A DNA stretch of 64,000 bases from Cryptomeria japonica (lineage: Eukaryota > Streptophyta > Pinopsida > Cupressales > Cupressaceae): assembly GCF_030272615.1 (NCBI RefSeq), contig NC_081411.1, positions 832,890,136-832,954,135 on the forward strand. Direction: 5' to 3'. The position numbers and the translations under genes were made by a program. The notes below the pieces were generated by a model. It saw nothing but the letters and a program-made list of their open reading frames with translations. It had not been told where the DNA came from and made no database searches. Each line of letters begins with the position of its first letter. Position 1 is the first letter of the stretch. Shown in pieces: positions 10,532 to 21,476 of this stretch.

Positions 10532-11420
10532 AGCTAGGGTTTTGGACACAAAATCAAGATCTTGGAGACATTCGATCATATCTCACAAATAGCCTGGAAA
10601 TTTTGCACCAAATTATTTTTGTAGGTTAAAGAAAGTATCAGGCGATTTCAATCCAAAATTCAGAATTTTTGGAGCACATTTTCATTTTCTATGAATTTTT
10701 AATGATTTTTCATAAAAAATTAATTTTGAGAGAAAATGAGACAATTTTTCAGATTTTCTTACACTTTTGGAAATCACTCATAATTATACACAGGATTTAT
10801 TCTTTGTGATTTTAATTTTGATGCAAAATATTTCCCTAAAAATCAGATCTTTAAAAATTAGGGTTTTTACTTATTTTGATCAGATCTCACAAATGGATTT
10901 GAATTTTGGCATCAATTTTTTTATACAAGTCACAAAAAGTATCAAAAAGATTAAATAAAAATTTTAGATTTTTTGGATCATTTGTTCAATTTATATGATT
11001 TTTTTATGATTTATCATAAAAAATTAATTTTGAGAGAAAATTAGCGAATTTTTCATATTTTCTTAGATTTTTGGAAATCTCTCAAAATTATACACAGGAT
11101 TTGTTCTTTGTAATTTTAAATTTGATGCAAAACCATTCCTCAAAAATCAGATCTTTGAAAATTAGGGTTTTGCATTATTTTACTCATATCTCACAAACTG
11201 CTTGGATTTGTTGTAGAAATGTTTTTATACAGGTTTGGAAGACCATCAGGACTCTCCAATAAAAATTTTAGATTTTTTGGATCGATTTTGCATTTTATAT
11301 GAATTTTTTATGATTTTTCATAAAAAATTAATTTTTGGAGCAAATTAGCAAATTTTTTGGATTTTCTTACATTTCTGGAAATCTCTTGAAATTTTACAGG
11401 TGGTCTTTTTTTATGATGAA
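10530..11420 (+). repeat. leader tandem repeat, three units of about 304 bp
   Basis: The anchor TCTCACAAA recurs at 10581, 10885 and 11190, giving two periods of about 304. Each unit contains TTTTTCATAAAAAATTAATTTT, then TTCTTTGTRATTTTAA, then ATCAGATCTTTRAAAATTAGGG. It is AT-rich and non-coding. It is absent from the leader of copy 2, which has a different array in that position. Confidence 0.7.
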
Positions 11421-12968
11421 TTAGATATTTGAATTGGTCAACAAAATGCATTATTGAAGGCCCCTATTTCACAAAGTCTTTTGGATCTAAAATTTACCTA
11501 ACTTGTGTGCTTGCAGGAAGGGGTGATTATTTCAAACAATCCAAACTACTAATAAATCTTTGTTGCAGGTCCTTAGCAAGGGTTTTTGGATTTTTATTCT
11601 GTGTCTTGTTTTCATAGACTAGCAAACACTTCAATTGGTGCACTAAAATTGAATCATTGTCTTTTATGTCTTGAGCAATAGGCTATTTTTGTTTAATCTT
11701 TAGAGGGTCTATCTTCCCGTGTGGTCATTAGGACAACTACTGAGAAGAGAACGACCCAAGTGGTAGTGAGGAAAACCCACCTCTTCCGAACCACTATAAA
11801 CAACTATATTCATGGTGAAAACTATGGATAACGTGTGCTGATTAGTTCATACCGACACTATGTCTCCCCATAAACCCATTTGATCAAATTTATTTGATAA
11901 GTTGTAGGGCGTAACCCCTACCGGCTGGGAGCCTTCTGTATTTACAGAGCTGAAAGTGCCGCATGTATGGCCACACTAGCACCTTTTTGTTTTAGAAGTC
12001 AAAATCCTTCTAGTTGTTGAGGCAGGAGGTCGGACCTCTGGTAGCGGCCCACACACATACGGTTCTTAGTAGAGATAAAAAGTTCGCCATGGAGAGTTTT
12101 CATGGGGACTGATGCTTGGCTAACCCGAGAAGTGAGTGCCGAGGGTGGAGCCAGTGAGGTCAAGCATCTAATTATCCACTCTGAATAGCGTAGCCTCGGG
12201 GGTAAAACCTCATGTGGGATCAACAACTATTGTCTTGGCCAGCCATAAGAATTGTGCTTGACTTATTTTAAACATTCAAAACATTCAAGACCAAACAGCA
12301 AAACATTGTGTCTTTTGTGTCTTCAAGTGTATGCAAAACATTTTTACATCAAACAACACACTTTTCTTGGAGTCATTTTGAGTCTAAACACTTGCAAACA
12401 TTGAGTCCTCATCAACATTGTGTCCTCTTGTCACGAAAAACAGTCAAACATTCAGATTTGGTCACAACCAACAACTTCACAAATTGGAAAAATTTTACAG
12501 TCCAGCAAATAAGAGCAATCAGTTTCAGAATTCTTGAGCTTCCTAGGTTGTTTCTCCAGGTTTTCACCTAGCATTCAACTTGTCTTTGGGTCTCACAAAG
12601 TCCATCATTTCTTTACATCTTGCATTAAATTTACATTTGTCTAAACTTGAATCAAAAGGTCACTTGCTTGTCCTCATCATACTTTGTCAACACACTACAT
12701 ACAACAACATTTTACTAAGTGGTCCCTCATCAAGGTCTATCACCTTTGGGTCTCATTTGGTCTTACTTAGGGTCAAGGTCAACTTACCTCATCAAGAGAA
12801 ACTATCCTCTCTTTGGAAGTCACACCTACTCTACTACATACATACTTGGTCTTACACTTTGGTCATTGCAAGTATACCTTAGATTCATTTACATTCCATC
12901 CAACTCTTAGTCTTCCATACTCTTTCCATTTTCATCTAGTCTCACACATCTTGGTCAATACCTAGTTC
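11421..12968 (+). other. untranslated leader of Gypsy copy 1
   Basis: No protein is encoded, but the block matches the reverse of 61286-63070 in copy 2. The shared core includes GTAGGGCGTAACCCCTACCG (11906 on) and the stretch before the gag ATG (TTCATCTAGTCTCACACATC). Two splice-acceptor-like sites, TGCTTGCAGG near 11510 and TTGTTGCAGG near 11561, are present in copy 1; whether they are used cannot be seen. Confidence 0.5.
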
Positions 12969-15900
12969 ATGGTTGAAACCCGTTCCCAAAAATCTAGGAG
13001 AGAAGCTAAAGAGGCTCAAGAGTCCGCAAACATGAGTTCCTATAAGTATGACAATGATATATTTTTCAATTCTGATCATACTACATTACCTGACATCGAT
13101 GCTTATAGAAACATTCCAAATGTTGAGCACATGGACACTACAAACAACAATGATCCACGCAACAACAATATGGACAACATTTCAGTACATTTAGCAGAAG
13201 TGGAAGACACCATTATAAATCCCCATTTCAACCAATTGGTTGAGAAAATAATGAGGAGAGATAGACAATACTTTCTACAAGTGATGGCACAAAGTGGAGC
13301 CAAGATCCCTCATGATTTTGACATGTCTCAAATAATGGAACATAGACCTTTGCAACAATCTCACTCCAACATGGATCAAAGGAGGCCTAATAGTGGAGGC
13401 AATAGAGGACCACATATGGTGCCTGAATCACCATCATCTTTGTTTCAAAAACCAGAGGTCCCATACACACATGGTCAAGCATATGATACTCACCTTTGTA
13501 GACCATTATGGAAGTCTTATGCAGAAAAATACACTCAAGCACATGCTAATGCTAAAGACCTACCACCAAAGAAATTGGATATCCAAAGGCATGCTCAAAA
13601 TTTGGACACAAGGAAACCCCGTGTCAAATTTGGGGACAACACACTAGAACAAACTCATGACATTCCTATAGAGTATGGTATACATGGACAAAGCAGATAT
13701 TTCGTTCCTCAACATGAATCTATACCAAGTGGTCCATATACGCAGCATCATTATAGACCTCCTCCATATGTGTATGATCAATATCATCCATATATGCAAC
13801 ATGCTCCTCCTCCAATTGGTGCCTCAAGCATGGGGTATGGTCCAAGAAGTCGATCTCCACCTAAGAGCAATTTGGAGCAACAAATCAGGGACTTACAAAG
13901 GAAAATGGAGGACATAAATACACCAAAACCAACATACACAATGAGAGACATATGTCCTTATCCATTTGACAAGAGCATTCCAATGCCTCCTTTTCCTACA
14001 CACTTTGTGACACCTAAGTTTGATAAGTATAGAGGCAAAGGGGATCCTAAGGCACACATAAGATAGTTTTTCACAGCTTGCATTGAGGTAGCAGCAAAAG
14101 AGACATATTTGATGAGGTTATTCCCACAGAGCTTAGGCGATCAAGCTATGGAATGGTTCTCCCAACTTCCACCTGGTATTAAGTCATGGGGTGACTTAGC
14201 AGAGGCATTTATTCAACATTTCTCCTACAACATAGAGAAAGACATATCAGTCACTACTTTGTGCAACACTAAGCAAAAAGAGGGAGAGTCTTTTTCATCA
14301 TTTTTACAAAGATGGAGGAATCTAGCCAGCAGATGCTCTTGTGAAATTCCACAAAAACAAATGGTAGAGATGTTCACTCAGAATGTTAACAAAGACATTG
14401 GTTATGATCTAAGGAAAGCTTGTTTGTCCACCTTCAAGGACGTCATTGAAAAAGGCTTAGCGACAGAAAAGGTCCTAATTGAACAAGGAGTCATTAAGAT
14501 ATTCAAGGAAAACAAAGATGAATTTAAAGGAAAAGACAAGCCAAGATTTTGGAATAAAAACAAGAACACAGTCAATGATGGTGTTGTTGATGCCAATACA
14601 ATACGACCCAAAATCATTTTTTCTGGATCAAGCTCTACAAACAATCAAGTGAATACTCAAACAGTTTCCAAATCACAAAGGAAGTACACTCCATTGGGAG
14701 AACCACTTGAGTCAGTTTTCAAAAAGCTAGTGGCAAACAAGGTAATCACTATTCCATATTTTCCTCCATATGAACCAAAGGTTAAACCAAATTGGTGGAA
14801 TGATGATGAATATTGTGAATTTCATAAGAGCAAGGGTCATAAGACAATAAATTGTCATCGACTGAAGAACATCATACAAGATCTCATTGATAGAGGTGAC
14901 ATTGAGATTGAAGGACACTCATCCAATCAAGAACATGAAATGTTTAAGGAACCATTCCCAAAGCATGACAAGGGAAAAGTTGCAGCCACAGATGACCAAA
15001 CCAACTATACCAGAGCATCTTATAACTATGATTCAACTATCAATCACATCTCGATGGACAATTATGTCTCTACCATTATCATCAAGGACAAAACCCCTAA
15101 GAATTCTACCCAAAGACCCAAGATTGTCTTAAAAGGGATTGGATCTTCTTCCGAACCTACCTCTGAATGTAATGTTACAACTCATCGAGGTAAATTCACT
15201 TTGCAAGGTGCTCCAGCCAAAAACACCGCGTCCTCATCAACCAAGCCTGAGTATGACCTTGTAGAACAGTTAGGGAAGACACCCACACTTATCTCAATCC
15301 TTGAGCTCTTACACATATCCCCTGCACATAAAGCCATTCTTGACAAAACTTTGAGAGACACTTTCATCCCTACTGATCTGAACGTAGACTAGTTTCAAGC
15401 CATGGTGGGATACCTTTCCATTCCACACTCCCTTACATTCACAGAAGCCAATGACGCCTCTGTAATTCAGCCACATAATGCACTGTTACACATTGAAGCC
15501 TTCATACACAAACAGCGAATAAAATGAGTCCTAACAGATGGAGGAGCAAGTCTAAACATTTGTACATTGAGCACTATTAAACAACTGGGATATTCTGATA
15601 AAGTTGTAAATTCTACAAACAAAATTACCATCAAGGCATATGATGATGAAGAGCGTTCATCCAAAGGCACAGTCACCTTACCTCTCAGAGTTGGGCCCGT
15701 TACAAAGGATGTGGTTTTTCAAATCCTTGATCTAGATCTCACATACAACATACTCTTGGGACGTCCTTGGATTCATGAGATGAGTGCAGTACCATCTACA
15801 TATCATCGATGTATCAAGTTTCCACACAATGGAGTTGAAGTGACCGTCAAAGGGGATCCAAATCCATTCATATATTGCAACAATCTGCAACCTCGATCAG

Positions 15901-17087
15901 AAATAACAATCTCAGTCAATCACGAAGCTGTTCCTTCATCGGCATATGTGGATCCTGAATCCTTAAAAGATTCTACATCCAAACAAGCAGAGCTAAAAGA
16001 AAAGTTCAAGATTAAAGACCTAGGATGTGGTGAGTATATATTTCATGTTGACCAACTCCCATTATCTCCTAAGGTATTCAGTCAACAGGAACAACCTACA
16101 AACAATTTTCAATGCCAAGGAATTGGGTGTGAACCACCTAGTGTTGTGGCTACTAAGTCTGAATGCAAATCTCCTCTAATGGTGCAAGCATCTCTTGATA
16201 TCAATACTCCTAAGAATGGTTCGAACGAAGAATCTGTTGAGTGTATCGTCAGCCCTCTTGATAACTCACATAGCCTTACCATATCATCCACTCATTCCAT
16301 TTCCACTCCACTTCCAGACTTGGATCAACAAGAATTACAAAAGCCCTTACTCATTGGGGATCAAAAATCAAGCTTTGAAAAGAAAAATCTAAAAGTCAAT
16401 AATAAAGAAAAGTCCTTTAGTCCAAATCAAAATCAAAAGCTATTGGACTCTGCAAAAATCAAAGTCAAGGATAAAACCCATATGAAGAAAAAAGAGCAAG
16501 AGTTGATCTCCCCTAATATCAAAATAACTGGGGGCAAAAGTTCTAAAATTTCAAATCAAAAAGCATACTTGTTGATCCTAAGTCTTCATCATGTCATGAT
16601 ACTTTCACTTCTTTTCACAATCATAAGCCTTCATCACTCATTCACTTGTTCTGTACATCCTTTCCCTTCTGGCGATACATCATGGACCTTTAATGGAGCT
16701 TCCTTGAAGGACTTTGTTATTAGGGATGCCCAAACTTCTATAGGTGACATGCATACGAGCCTACGTAGTCCACACTCTAGTAATTCTATCTCAGCTCCTT
16801 TATCAAGGAAGGTAGTCACTCAAGCTACACATCATTCAGTCAAGGAACATCACAACTACAATCATAAGGTTCAACCTTGCACATTTGAGGTGGGTGACCT
16901 AGTTCTCAAAGAAAAACCTAGAAATCAATAAGACAGAGAGAATAAGGGCAAGTTCGAACCAAATTGGTTTGGTCCTTACATCATCACAATAGCCTATGCA
17001 TCCAGTGCATATCAGCTCTCAACTACAGAGGGCGAACCTTTAGAGGATCCTATCAACAACATGCACCTTGGCAGGTTTTACATATAG
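12969..17087 (+). pseudogene. gag-pro: Gag-protease-integrase-tail polyprotein of Gypsy copy 1
   Basis: One frame of 1373 codons runs from ATG (MVETRSQKSRREAKEAQ) to TAG at 17085 without a frameshift. It is cut by stops at 14064 (TAG), 15390 (TAG), 15525 (TGA) and 16929 (TAA). Gag capsid sequence (LFPQSLGDQAMEWFSQLPPG) is at about residues 380-420. A zinc-knuckle-like CEFHKSKGHKTINC is near residue 614. The aspartic protease has DGGASLNIC near 857 and ILLGRPWIHEM near 928. A low-complexity Lys/Ser region and a hydrophobic stretch follow (about 1198-1226). The end (FEVGDLVL, then GPYIITIAY) matches the C-terminal tail of Gypsy integrases. No reverse transcriptase, RNase H or DDE core is present. 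Normal Gypsy Pol is much longer, so about 700-1000 residues are missing. Confidence 0.85.
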
Positions 17088-18797
17088 CTCTTCAGAGTAT
17101 CCTAATTCAAAAATACAAAAAAAATTCAAAAATTTCAAAATACAAAAAAAAAAAATTCAAAAATCCAAAAAAAATCATAAAACAAAAAATCGTTACTTGG
17201 TGAAAACCTGACAAATAGGCGCCTTGTGACAAAAAAAAAAAAAACAACAACATTGAAAAATCAAAAAAAGTAAAGAGAAATAATTTTGACCAATGATGAA
17301 AACCACTTCAGTGGCGCCCTGGGTAAGTGCCATGGTGAAAACGGGGTCACCAATGCCATGCGTAGAGACATTGCTCCTCCCTCCTTCAAGATTCACTTTC
17401 ATCCTTTCACTTTGCACACACTCACAACCTATTCGTTCATAATAAACTTACCCATTCCCATCATGGCTTGTTATTGATCTACCCAAGATTGGTTAGCCAT
17501 TCATAATAAACCTCCCTTTTCACCTCCCTTTCCATCCATAATAAATCAAATCCTATCTGTGGCTAAGGCAAATCCTACGTCTAGTGATGGGTGTGTAACT
17601 GAGAACATCACATGTTTTGAGGAGTACGGTTTCTTTCAGCTTCCTTCAGTCTATCCGCGCACAATCCGCAATAAAGCAACATTTGCATCACAGATCTGCA
17701 ATAAAGTTTCATCTTCTCCGCAATAAAGTATCAGTTTCATGGATTCAGTTAGTTTTAGATGAGACACAACAGCAACAATGGGCTTCAACAAATCAAATCT
17801 TTCAACAGACTCGGACAACATATGGTTCAGTGCTATCTATCCTTTCTATGAAAGTAAACATTGTGACCACAATCAAATAAGACTTATACAAGTGACAAGA
17901 GACACTAAATTTGAGGACTACAGTGGATGCTGGTGTCGAGTCTTGGTTTTCTTTTGATTTTATCTTTTGGTGACATATCTTTTAGCTTTTCTAGGATGTC
18001 TCTAACTAGAGATTTTCTCTCCAGGATGTCTTTGACTAGAAAGGTGAGGATGGGTTATCGTTGCCTATTTGTATTTGTTGTCTGTGGATTGTCTTTTAGT
18101 AATGCTATGACTTGTCCAAGGATATGAGGACACTGTGAGTCTAGTATGAACTAGGGCATTCTTTGTTTGTGACTATCTTATTTCCATGCAAACAGGTACA
18201 ATGACTTTCTGGGTTGAACATATGTCTCGATTGTCATAACCTATTTTGCCATAATAAAGCTCAATGATGATAACGCACAAGAAGCTCTTTCACTTTCAGA
18301 TCTTCTATCTTCCACCCCCCTTTCTTGATTGATTTCCATCGTCCTTCTTGAGTCCATGTAGCCCAGTATCACATGACTGAGTATAATGACATGCCAAAAA
18401 TATTTGCATTTCATGTAGTTGCACCTGCATTCCCACATATTAGCATTTCACACATACATATAGATATCACAATCACATCACATCCTGCACACAACACATG
18501 TCAGCACATTTTACATTCTCATCATGTAAATAATCATTTGCATTATCATATTCATCTGCATTTCATACATTCACATTTGCATTTGTATAACATATAAAAA
18601 CATAAAAAATAAAAAATATTGCATTTCATTATGTACATGTTTGCATCCATATCATAAGCATCACATAGAAACATCTCATCACATAGGTACACATGCATAT
18701 AGCTGTCGCAAAGATGAATCATCTCATATATATAATCATAAGTGTCATGATACAATGATGTCAAAATACATATGGCTACAAAATCAGCCGCGGGTGT
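17088..18797 (+). other. non-coding region between pol frame and antisense gene
   Basis: It begins with an A-rich stretch (17110-17270). A block found in copy 2 follows (17290-17420, including GTGGCGCCCTGGGTAAGTGC), then repeats of GCAATAAAG (17667-17730) and a doubled AGGATGTCTYTRACTAGA (17990-18035). The segment 18370-18790 is the reverse of 55530-55940 in copy 2, that is, the 3' flank of the antisense PMD gene. No protein is encoded. Confidence 0.5.
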
Positions 18798-19305
18798 CTA
18801 CATCATCATACAAAATGGTACAAAACTGATACAGAGGAACCCACTAATCACTCCTACCACCACCGCCAGTAGTGCTAATCCTGTCCATGTCATTGTGTCC
18901 CATGCCACATGTCCTGGCCTCATCTCTAGTCCTGGATCCTGAAACACTCGTCTCAGTGCATCCCTGTCTCCGTCTCGATCGTAGGGTACTAACTCCCCAT
19001 CGATCGGTATCCTCAGTATCCTTTCTACATCCTCTAAGGTGACTGTCATCTCACCCATCGACAAATGAAAAGTGCATGACTCAGAATGCCATCTCTTAGC
19101 CAGCATAGTCAGCAATCCCATGTTCGCCCGAAACTCAGGCACATACAAAATGAATCGCAAACCCATAACCTCAATGGCTTCTCTGTCCTTGAATTTCATG
19201 TCTGCTCGCAAACTCTGAGTCGAAGGGAACCTCTCTCGTGACTCTAGCATAGGTAGATCCTCCTGCAGTCAAGCAAATCAATCATGTCAGTCATAGTGGC
19301 ATTCC

Positions 19306-19595
19306 CTGTTCATCACAAAATGTTGCTCTTTATCCCAGTGCTTGTATTTATCATATGGCGTTATTTATCGTAGTGACACTCATTGTTCATCACAAAGTGT
19401 TGCTATTTATCCTAGTGGTACTCCCTATTCATCACAAAGTACTACGTGTTTGCACTCCCTGTTCATCACAAAGTGTTGCTCACATTTTCACTCACTGTTC
19501 ATCACAAAGTGCTGCTCTTTTTTTTAGTACTCCTTGTTCATCACAAAGTACTTTGTCTTGGTACTCCCTATTCATCACAAAGTGCCTTGATCTAT
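19306..19595 (+). repeat. array of TTCATCACAAAGTG units, about seven copies
   Basis: The core TTCATCACAAAGTGYTGCTC or TTCATCACAAAGTACT recurs every 35-70 bases, usually preceded by ACTCCCT. It lies in the intron of the antisense PMD gene. The same array, inverted, is at 53265-53530 in the intron of copy 2. Confidence 0.75.
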
Positions 19596-19804
19596 CTTAT
19601 CCTAGGGCCTCTGCTTGAGTGTATCCTCTTGAGTAGTTTCATAATTGGCAACGTATGTTCTATCACAGAATTGTCAATCCTAGCCCTATTTGCTATTTTA
19701 GTCTTCCCTAGAGGACCTGCTTGAGTGTATCCTCTCAACAGCTTATCCAATCGACAATGTATGTTCATCACAAAACTGTCGATTTGGCCTAGAAGACATA
19801 AATG

Positions 19805-19870
19805 CACTTTCATTACATAAACGCGCCTGCTCTGCACAGACGCGCCTAACACCAGCACAGACACGCCTTA
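19805..19870 (+). repeat. short remnant of the CACAGACGCG array
   Basis: Three to four copies of CACAGACGCGCC or related words (ACGCGCCTGCTCTG, CACAGACACGCC). It lies in the antisense-gene intron and corresponds to the larger array at 52795-53070 in copy 2. Confidence 0.6.
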
Positions 19871-20131
19871 GCATTTTTTTTACCGCTGCTTAACATATCT
19901 AAAATGCACATATTACCCTACTTAGCATGCATTAATGACAACAATTAATGTGACAAAGTACAAGGAGGTTTTGTGGTACTTATTGGCTCTCCTGCATCTA
20001 CTAGCCTCTGAAATCGACGAACGCGATCGAATATGTGAACCAATGCCGCTGACTGTTGTTGCTCTATTCTCTCTCTGCACTCTGATCTCTTGGATGTGTG
20101 GATGACAATGAGGATGTTTTTCCCTCGTGGT

Positions 20132-20141
20132 CTATCTTATA
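20132..20141 (-). promoter_or_regulatory. TATA-like box of the antisense PMD gene, copy 1
   Basis: Minus strand TATAAGATAG in the same position as TATAAAAT at 52517 in copy 2, about 90 bases before the first exon. One base change from A to G weakens the box. Confidence 0.45.
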
Positions 20142-20347
20142 GACTGCCCTAGCCCTAGCCCTAGCCCTCGTCTCCCGAGTCAGTCTTCTTTATCATGTGA
20201 CTCTGTCACTTTATCTGGTCAATCCATTCTATCCCGTCTTTCTTATCGAGAGATTGTCTGCGATCATTTCAGACATTTTTTCATCCAATCTCTCGAGGAG
20301 GCATATCATTCCCATCTTGGGGCAACATTGTATCAATTCATCTTATC

Positions 20348-20395
20348 TTCTTTGAAACAATGCAACAAACTGCATTGTCTCAAAGAAGGGCAAAA
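20348..20395 (+). other. stem-loop plus polypurine tract of copy 1
   Basis: TTCTTTGAAACAATGCA (20348-20364) pairs with TGCATTGTCTCAAAGAA (20371-20387): a 17-base stem with one mismatch and a 6-base loop, ACAAAC. The right arm runs into AAGAAGGGCAAAA, the plus-strand primer, and the LTR starts at 20396. Confidence 0.75.
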
Positions 20396-21165
20396 TGTAG
20401 ACACCTAAAAGTATCCAGTCTAATTAAATAAATATTTTTATTTATTTAATTATTCTAGCCTAATTCTTCTATTAATTAAATAAATCTTTATTTATTTAAT
20501 TAATTCATTTATCCTCTTCTAGCCTTATTTCTCATTTAAATAAATACATTTATTTATTTAAATTATCCTTTTCCTAAATTAAATAAATATCTTATTTATT
20601 TAATTGATCTCACTTCTTCTATTAATTAAATAAATCTTTATTTATTTAATTAATTCATTAACCTTTTCTACCCATGACACATGTCATTCATCTCTTAATT
20701 CATACACTACCTACCCCTTTCATTATTTTATTATTTCTTTTACCTACCCTCTAATCATAGCCGACCTCATTTTACACCTCTCAATCTTATCCCTCCATTT
20801 CATATAGTGTCTTCTATATAAGGAGATGCTTCCTTCATTATCAAACCCCCCTGTTGACTACTTGACTACACTACGCTTTTGAACATAGGCGATCCTACTT
20901 GCAACCACATTTCGTTCTTTGTTGAGCTCTTGTGCACATAAAATCTGAGAGCAAATATATCAAGCAAGATCAATGGAGATAGGAAGAATGGAGATCCAAA
21001 CCCTATTGGACATGTGATGGTATAATCTTTGTGATTTCATTTGATTTACATTGTCTTAGGTAATCTTCATATGTTATGGTGGATCTTTGTTGTTGTTAGG
21101 CTAGGGTTTTGTGGTTGAATTCATTTAACCTTTCAATATCGTTATTATTGTTATCCATTTTCACC

Positions 21166-21170
<5 letters not shown>
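20396..21170 (+). repeat. 3' LTR of Gypsy copy 1
   Basis: Starts TGTAGACACC right after the polypurine tract. It has five AT-rich palindromes in U3 (20420-20660), TATATAAG at 20815-20822 and an R/U5 region matching 9870-10215. The normal end CCATATACA has been replaced or expanded into a TA-rich tract after CCATATA at 21164-21170. Confidence 0.85.
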
Positions 21171-21198
<28 letters not shown>

Positions 21199-21206
21199 TA
21201 TATATA

Positions 21207-21256
<50 letters not shown>

Positions 21257-21283
21257 TATATATAATATAATATAATATAATAT
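21165..21283. repeat. TA-rich microsatellite at the LTR end
   Basis: About 120 bases of (TA)n with two interspersed copies of TATATTATATTATATATAAT. It grew at the point where the LTR ends CCATATA, so the exact LTR and insertion boundary is lost. Confidence 0.85.
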
Positions 21284-21476
21284 CCCATCAATATCGGATA
21301 TCCGATTTGCTTGGGTTTTTGCCATGGCAAGATGTACTGACATTCAAGCCAGCCAAAAAGTCAACACGGATTTTTCACATTTTTAAGCGAGTGGAGAAGG
21401 CTATTTTTTCACCAATGTGATCCTGCACATACCCTAAACCCCCCAATATGAATGCACATGATATAATATTGCCTAG

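Larger units (their letters stand above)
18798..20049 (-). pseudogene. antisense PMD-domain gene of Gypsy copy 1, truncated
   Basis: Exon 2 runs from 19262 to 18798 on the minus strand after the acceptor GACTGCAG. Its open frame has EFRANMGLL, then TFHLSMGEMTVTLEDVERIL and IPIDGELVPYD, the hallmark of the plant mobile domain (PMD, MAIN-like). PMD proteins are host regulators of silencing and are also carried by plant transposons. After GVISGFLC the protein is cut: about 1.5 kb present in copy 2 is deleted, fusing the frame to 3' flank sequence (FVPFCMMM). A first-exon remnant lies at 20049-19984 (IRSRSSISE-type reading frame GAT CGC GTT CGT). Its start codon is lost and its splice donor is changed from GTAAGT to ATAAGT. 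The promoter is at 20132-20141. The gene is dead here, but exon 2 itself is open for 150 codons. Confidence 0.75.
9466..21283 (+). mobile_element. Ty3/Gypsy retrotransposon copy 1, non-autonomous
   Basis: The order is truncated 5' LTR (9466-10219), primer-binding region (from 10221), repeat-rich leader, Gag-protease-integrase-tail frame (12969-17087), antisense PMD gene (18798-20049), stem-loop and polypurine tract (20348-20395), 3' LTR (20396 to about 21170) and a TA-rich tail. Reverse transcriptase, RNase H and the integrase core are absent. The gag sequence, a CX3HX4HX4C knuckle and an antisense ORF between pol and the 3' LTR suggest the Tat-like branch of Gypsy, where extra antisense ORFs are known. 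The 5' LTR lacks its TGTAGACACC start, so that end was lost and no target duplication can be read. Copy 2 at 51470-64000 is the same family in reverse. Confidence 0.85.

Noticed and set aside
20148-20175. CCCTAG repeats resembling telomere sequence
   Set aside because: Plant telomeres are CCCTAAA; this is four copies of a six-base word inside the retrotransposon, with two copies in copy 2.
21165-21283. Long TA tract as a possible replication origin or matrix attachment site
   Set aside because: A simple microsatellite grown from the LTR end CCATATA explains it, and nothing else supports a function.
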